Shown here: one piece after another, positions 60,239 to 64,000 of the stretch
How positions within the stretch are numbered: the stretch's first letter is position 1
Layout of the letters: every line of letters starts with the position of its first letter
Assembly: GCA_036389135.1 (NCBI GenBank)
Contig: DASVQP010000027.1
Coordinates: 62,001 to 126,000, forward strand
DNA from: Longimicrobium sp.
GTDB taxonomy: Bacteria; Gemmatimonadota; Gemmatimonadetes; Longimicrobiales; Longimicrobiaceae
Length of the DNA: 64,000 bases
Reading direction: 5' to 3'
Notes under the pieces: generated by a model
Told to the model about the DNA's origin: nothing
The model's database searches: none
The model's input: only the letters and a program-made list of their open reading frames with translations
Program-made: the position numbers and the translations under genes

Positions 60239-61501
60239 CTATCTGGCTGTTGGAAATCCCGGCGGTGCACTCGTGGTAGATGTCGCCTCGTACACGAGGG
60301 CGTCGAGCAATGCGACACGCGCGTGCCAGACACGCCGCTCGTCCGCACTTTCAGGTTCGCTCGTGTGTATCCACCCGAAGCGCCATATCCGCTCGTGCAA
60401 GTCGAGGTATCCTGCAATGGTCCGCTCGGCGTGTCCGAAGATTGCGCGAATACGAGGACGATTCGCATTATTGTACGTAATGAACGTGTCTTGCCGCTTC
60501 ATGCAAAGGAGCCTAGACGCGGCACCAAGGTCGACTCCGAACAACCCAGTAAGCCCGACCAAGCAGCTTTGTACCTGCTCAAGTGAAATTTGTCCGGACA
60601 GCGGGATCGGGTCTAGAAATTCACCTAGTGCTTGCGGGTTCGTGCTTACGAGACCTACGAACTTCCCAGCAACGGCCATTCGCCCGAAGTACCCACTCGA
60701 AGATCGTCCGAAGCCGGCGACATGCTTTCTCGCGTCAGGGGGCATCATCCTGAATATTGGGTACTTCGCGAAGTGGCGCCGGGACTCTTCCGCTTCCTGT
60801 AGGTAAGAGCCAAGTGGGTGATCGAATACATGGATTTGAGCGTGGTTTGCGAGTATCCGCTCATCTTGGGCTTTGATCAACGCGTAGTATTCTGGCCAAG
60901 GAACGTTTAGGTCTCGTTGTCGAGTAACGATCGGTGTCCATGAGGCAGGCCGGGGAACGGGCCGTGGGTGGGGCCGCTGCTTATACGCAGTTGTATAGAG
61001 CGCGAGCCAATCCGCGTCGGGGACGAAGCTCCGTGGCCCGCTCCAGAGCGCTTCGATGAACTTGATGATCTCGGACAGTGCTGGGTGCTCACGAGCCCCC
61101 TCCAGCAGCACGTTCAACTCCGTGTTGCCTGCAAAGCCACCTGGGGTGAAATTGCTGGACCCGAGGAGGGCGATCGCGTCATCCCCCTTCGCTCCAACGA
61201 TTACCTTCGGGTGATAAACTCCCGCGGTGTCTTCGACTACTCTGAGGATACCGCGCTGCTTTGCCAGAGCCGCAAGTGCGAACGGTTCCGTTTGCGCGAA
61301 GTGAACTCCAATGACAGCCTTTCTGATCTTCCGCATCGGGAGTATTTCCCAATGCGCGGCGCGCCCACGGTCCGATGACGCCCAGGCGTAAGCAAGGTAT
61401 AAGTCATCCGCCCAATCCGTGAGTGTTCGTAGCGCGGATAGTGTTTGCGGCGAGTTGCTGAGAACAGTGACTGCGACTTGAGAATCCAGAGCGTTTTTCA
61501 T
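60239..61501 (-). CDS. Phospholipase D-like (HKD) nuclease domain protein
   Basis: 420 residues from ATG at 61501. The N-terminal about 170 residues hold a single HKD motif: VYHPKVIVGAKGDDAIALLG with H97, K99, then SSNFTPGGFAGNTELNVLLE. This matches the PLDc_N domain found at the start of restriction-linked helicases. The remaining 240 residues (EYYALIKAQDERILANHAQI, HFAKYPIFRMMPPDARKHVA, DTFITYNNANRPRIRAIFG) are not recognised. Lower G+C than flanks. Divergent (91 nt) from the coupled HIT-HNH pair. Likely a nuclease component of a defence-type module. Confidence 0.72.
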   Translation of the reverse strand: MKNALDSQVAVTVLSNSPQTLSALRTLTDWADDLYLAYAWASSDRGRAAHWEILPMRKIRKAVIGVHFAQTEPFALAALAKQRGILRVVEDTAGVYHPKVIVGAKGDDAIALLGSSNFTPGGFAGNTELNVLLEGAREHPALSEIIKFIEALWSGPRSFVPDADWLALYTTAYKQRPHPRPVPRPASWTPIVTRQRDLNVPWPEYYALIKAQDERILANHAQIHVFDHPLGSYLQEAEESRRHFAKYPIFRMMPPDARKHVAGFGRSSSGYFGRMAVAGKFVGLVSTNPQALGEFLDPIPLSGQISLEQVQSCLVGLTGLFGVDLGAASRLLCMKRQDTFITYNNANRPRIRAIFGHAERTIAGYLDLHERIWRFGWIHTSEPESADERRVWHARVALLDALVYEATSTTSAPPGFPTAR

Positions 61502-61592
61502 GCGGACTCAGCGTGGGAGTTAAGCAGAGCCTGAATGCAGCGCTGCAGCACCTTGTCTGATCACTGCGGTCTCGTGCACCTTGAATTCGCGC

Positions 61593-62036
61593 ATGACGGC
61601 GCCCCTTTTGAGCAACCAAGCACTTAGGCGAGATCGGACGTTGACGGCACAGGAGCTTGCATGCCCGTTCTGTGGCATCACGGAGCCGGTTGTCCTGCTT
61701 CGGAACCAGCATGCGCTTGCGTTCAGAGATCGCTTTCCGGTTTCTCCAGGACACACGCTTGTGGTTCCACACCGGCATTTCCACAGCGTGTTCGATGCCA
61801 CGCCCGCTGAGCTCGCCTCACTATGGGAGCTTGTCCAAACGGTCCGGAGCGCGCTTATGGCTGAGTTTGCTCCGAATGGTTTTACGATTGGAGTGAATGA
61901 TGGCGGTGCCGCGGGCCAGACAATCGCACACGGTCACATCCACCTCATCCCGCGGTACTCAGGCGACGTCCCCGATCCCAGAGGCGGGATTCGTTGGGTT
62001 ATTCCGGCACATGCCGCGTACTGGCAGCAACCATGA
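61593..62036 (+). CDS. HIT-family nucleotide hydrolase/transferase
   Basis: 147 residues from ATG at 61593; a TTG at 61581 is possible. Zinc-binding CPFCG (24-28), then FRDRFPVSPGHTLVVPHRHF and the HIT triad HGHIHLIP (H113, H115, H117). The family hydrolyses nucleoside phosphoramidates or dinucleoside polyphosphates. The stop overlaps the HNH gene start (ATGA), so the two are translated together. A HIT domain next to HNH and PLD nucleases suggests nucleotide-adduct or ligand processing in a defence context; inference. Confidence 0.88.
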   Translation: MTAPLLSNQALRRDRTLTAQELACPFCGITEPVVLLRNQHALAFRDRFPVSPGHTLVVPHRHFHSVFDATPAELASLWELVQTVRSALMAEFAPNGFTIGVNDGGAAGQTIAHGHIHLIPRYSGDVPDPRGGIRWVIPAHAAYWQQP

Positions 62037-63112
62037 ACCCCGCCGTACCGCCGGAGCAGCAGATCCACTTTCTGCAGCAGCTCCAACGGCTGTTGAATGA
62101 CGGTAGCTTCGTCGCGACTTACAAGTTCGCGTTGTTGCACGCCATCGCCGATCTCGCGGTGCTACATGGCAACGACTCGGGCGGGGAGCTCCGTCTCGGA
62201 ACACGGGAGATCGCGGAGGAGATCATCGAGTTGTACTGGCGCCAGGCCCTCCCGTTTCCCGCGGGCGGGACGGGTACCGCTCTTGTCCTGAGGCAGAATA
62301 CAGGACGGCAGGCGGCCATCCTCGTCAAGATCCTTCAAGCGCAGGAGAGTTGCGGCACATCGCTGGTGCGGTACCGCAGGCGCAGAAGCGAATGGGAGCG
62401 GCTGGTGCGCGAGGTCGATCAAGTCGTTCGCGAGATGCCACTCTGGAGGCTGCAGACCGTCGGTAACGAGCGCCTTTCGTTCCTGTACGAGAACGTCGAT
62501 ACTGGCAATGAGATCACGCTCAAGCCGGGCGTCGCGTTCTGCCTTCGCGCATTCTACCCGCTGATTCTGGATCTTGTACGTGGCGTCTGGCTGCGCCACG
62601 TGCGTACTTACAACACGGCCGCGCTCGGCGAGAGTAGTGAGCTCGGAGCATTCCTGTTCGGGACGGGTCGCGGGTCGCTCGCGGTGTATCAGCCGATTCT
62701 CGTCGAGGTGCAGAATGGTACCTGCTTCTACTGTCGGTCTGCTCTGCACGGCGCGGGGGAGGTAGATCACTTCATACCCTGGACTCGCTACCCCGTGGAC
62801 CTTGGGCATAACTTCGTTCTCGCGCATGCCGGCTGCAATCGGAGCAAGTCGGATCACTTGGCTGCCGAGGGGCATCTCGAGCACTGGCTCTCGCGCAACG
62901 AAGCATTCTCGGGCGTACTGGCAAGCGCGTTTGATGCTGCCGGTGCGGCCTACTCCGTAGCCGCGAGTACCCAGATCGGCCGCTGGGCGTACGCCCACAC
63001 CTCACGAATCGGAGGACAGGTCTGGGAAAAAGGAAACCTCCTTCGACCGCTCTCGCCGCATTGGGAGACTTTGTTCCTTTCTTCCAACACGCTGGTCCGA
63101 TCAGCGTGGTGA
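62033..63112 (+). CDS. HNH endonuclease
   Basis: 359 residues from ATG at 62033, coupled to the HIT gene. The N-terminal about 210 residues (FLQQLQRLLNDGSFVATYKF, ALLHAIADLAV…, RQNTGRQAAILVKILQAQE) are helical and unrecognised. The HNH domain is at about 227-285: CFYCRSALHGAGEVDHFIPW and FVLAHAGCNRSKSDHLA, with two Cys pairs for a structural zinc and His-Asn-His catalytic residues. The C-terminus has a WEKGNLLRPLSPHW tail. Likely cuts DNA in a restriction-like manner. Confidence 0.85.
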   Translation: MNPAVPPEQQIHFLQQLQRLLNDGSFVATYKFALLHAIADLAVLHGNDSGGELRLGTREIAEEIIELYWRQALPFPAGGTGTALVLRQNTGRQAAILVKILQAQESCGTSLVRYRRRRSEWERLVREVDQVVREMPLWRLQTVGNERLSFLYENVDTGNEITLKPGVAFCLRAFYPLILDLVRGVWLRHVRTYNTAALGESSELGAFLFGTGRGSLAVYQPILVEVQNGTCFYCRSALHGAGEVDHFIPWTRYPVDLGHNFVLAHAGCNRSKSDHLAAEGHLEHWLSRNEAFSGVLASAFDAAGAAYSVAASTQIGRWAYAHTSRIGGQVWEKGNLLRPLSPHWETLFLSSNTLVRSAW

Positions 63113-63217
63113 CAGTGACGGCTGCCCGCCGTTGCCCACCTTGCTGCGCCGTTGCAATCGCCCCATGATGCGAGAGGCATCGCAGCACACACGCATTCCA
63201 CGGAACCCGGGGGCACG

Positions 63218-64000
63218 ATGTTCCGGACTGCAGCCATCGTTCTCGCCCTGCTCTTCGGCAGGGAGCAGCTTTCCGCGCAGGCTTCCAGTGCGGGCGGGCC
63301 GGTAACCGCGCTGGTGGGGGGCACGCTCATCGACGGCACTGGGCGCCGGCCGGTGCCCGGCGCGACGGTGGTGATGCAGGACGGGAGGATCGTGTGCGCG
63401 GGGAGGTGCGCGGTGCCGGCGGGGGCGCGGAGGGTGGACGTGCGCGGCAAGTACGTCATCCCGGGACTCGTGGACGGGCACGTGCACTACTCGCAGACCG
63501 GGTGGGCCGACGGGCGCCCCGATGCGCTCGACGTGCGCGCGCGCTTCCCGTACGACTCCACGATCGCGTCGCTGCAGGCGCACCCGGAGCGGTTCTATCG
63601 CAGCCACCTCTGCTCGGGGGTGACGGCGACGTTTGACGTGGGGGGATACCCGTGGACGTGGGCGCTGCGCGAGGGGGCGGAGAGGTCGACCGCGGCGCCG
63701 CACGTGGCTGCGGCGGGGCCGCTCCTCTCCACGCGCGACCACTGGGTGAACCTGCCGGCGGAGCGGCAGTTCGTGCATACCGCCACCGACTCGGCCACGC
63801 GGGCGGGGGCGCGCATGGCCGCTGCCTGGGAGAGCGACGCGGTGAAGGTGTGGTACCTGGTGGGCGCGAATTCGCCGGACACCGCCGCATCCAAGTCGCG
63901 CATCCGCGTGGCGGCCGAGGAGGCGCGGCGCGCGGGGATTCCGCTCATCGTGCACGCCACCAGCCTGTGGGCCGCCAAGGACGCACTGCGCGCCGGCGCC
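63218..64000 (+). CDS. Exported amidohydrolase family protein, 3' end outside window
   Basis: 261 codons visible from ATG at 63218 (GGGGGCACG precedes it); the frame is open at the window edge. Signal peptide MFRTAAIVLALLFGREQLSA. Amidohydrolase opening: VGGTLIDGTGRRPVPGATVV, DGRIVCAG, then metal-binding HVH in PGLVDGHVHYS. A Lys in AVKVWYLVGA may be the carbamylated ligand and IVHAT supplies the third metal-binding His. Typical of imidazolonepropionase/prolidase-type exported amidohydrolases. Substrate unknown. Confidence 0.85.
   Translation, partial: MFRTAAIVLALLFGREQLSAQASSAGGPVTALVGGTLIDGTGRRPVPGATVVMQDGRIVCAGRCAVPAGARRVDVRGKYVIPGLVDGHVHYSQTGWADGRPDALDVRARFPYDSTIASLQAHPERFYRSHLCSGVTATFDVGGYPWTWALREGAERSTAAPHVAAAGPLLSTRDHWVNLPAERQFVHTATDSATRAGARMAAAWESDAVKVWYLVGANSPDTAASKSRIRVAAEEARRAGIPLIVHATSLWAAKDALRAGA

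Noticed and set aside
56563-60279. 1238-codon plus-strand open frame
   Set aside because: Antisense to the GH20 gene and out of frame over the symporter; Arg/His/Ala-rich GC-driven shadow without family similarity.

Overview
The window (about 70% G+C over most of its length) looks like a chromosomal segment of a Gram-negative, high-GC environmental bacterium, most plausibly a Gemmatimonadota of the Longimicrobium type. This is inferred from gene content: outer-membrane beta-barrel proteins with signal peptides, several lipobox lipoproteins, a futalosine-pathway menaquinone gene (mqnA), DUF2382 and DUF5715 proteins, many exported hydrolases, and families of intergenic palindromic repeats. No rRNA, tRNA or CRISPR array was recognised. 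One gene runs off each edge: a subtilisin-like protease on the left and an amidohydrolase on the right.

Layout. 1-2.6 kb: protease, glycine-zipper protein, small beta-barrel. 2.7-13.1 kb: mqnA, a cytidylate-kinase-like protein, DUF485 protein plus actP (acetate uptake), a DUF2382 stress-type protein, NTF2-like protein, exonuclease III, an outer-membrane protein with two small partners, and acs; actP and acs together give acetate uptake and activation. 13.4-21.9 kb: a seven-gene minus-strand signalling and cell-wall operon (FHA, PBP, RodA/FtsW, PP2C phosphatase, second FHA, Ser/Thr kinase with TPRs, small protein). It has the same set of parts as the actinobacterial fha-pstP-rodA-pbpA-pkn cluster. 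22-31.5 kb: M15 peptidase, GH26 glycosidase, a CBM48 pair with a third exported protein, NfuA-like Fe-S protein, a LysM/DUF5715 protein and a soluble lytic transglycosylase.

31.8-39 kb: a decayed hipBA toxin-antitoxin remnant, then a quinoprotein cluster (cytochrome c lipoprotein, PQQ-type beta-propeller, MntP-like pump, frameshifted sugar dehydrogenase, small protein) and a DedA-like membrane protein. 39-44.7 kb: a bacterial RNA-repair operon, Hen1 - HEAT-repeat protein - Pnkp, with an apparent intrinsic terminator in its leader. 45-51.5 kb: HigB/HigA-type toxin-antitoxin pair, a lone Tdi1-type immunity protein, M14 and M20 exported peptidases, and a second hipBA whose hipA carries a one-base frameshift. 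51.5-60.2 kb: an amino-sugar/glycan locus (SGNH esterase, serine hydrolase, phosphoesterase, GH9, GH20, and a divergent sodium/solute symporter). 60.2-63.1 kb: a lower-GC island with a PLD-like nuclease divergent from a coupled HIT + HNH pair, a candidate defence module.

The most interesting signals are the HEAT protein built into the Hen1/Pnkp operon, the actinobacterial-style kinase/FHA/PBP/RodA cluster with repeated candidate phospho-motifs, the PLD/HIT/HNH module, two independently broken hipA genes, and at least four families of intergenic repeats, one of which repeatedly sits about 10 nt after stop codons.
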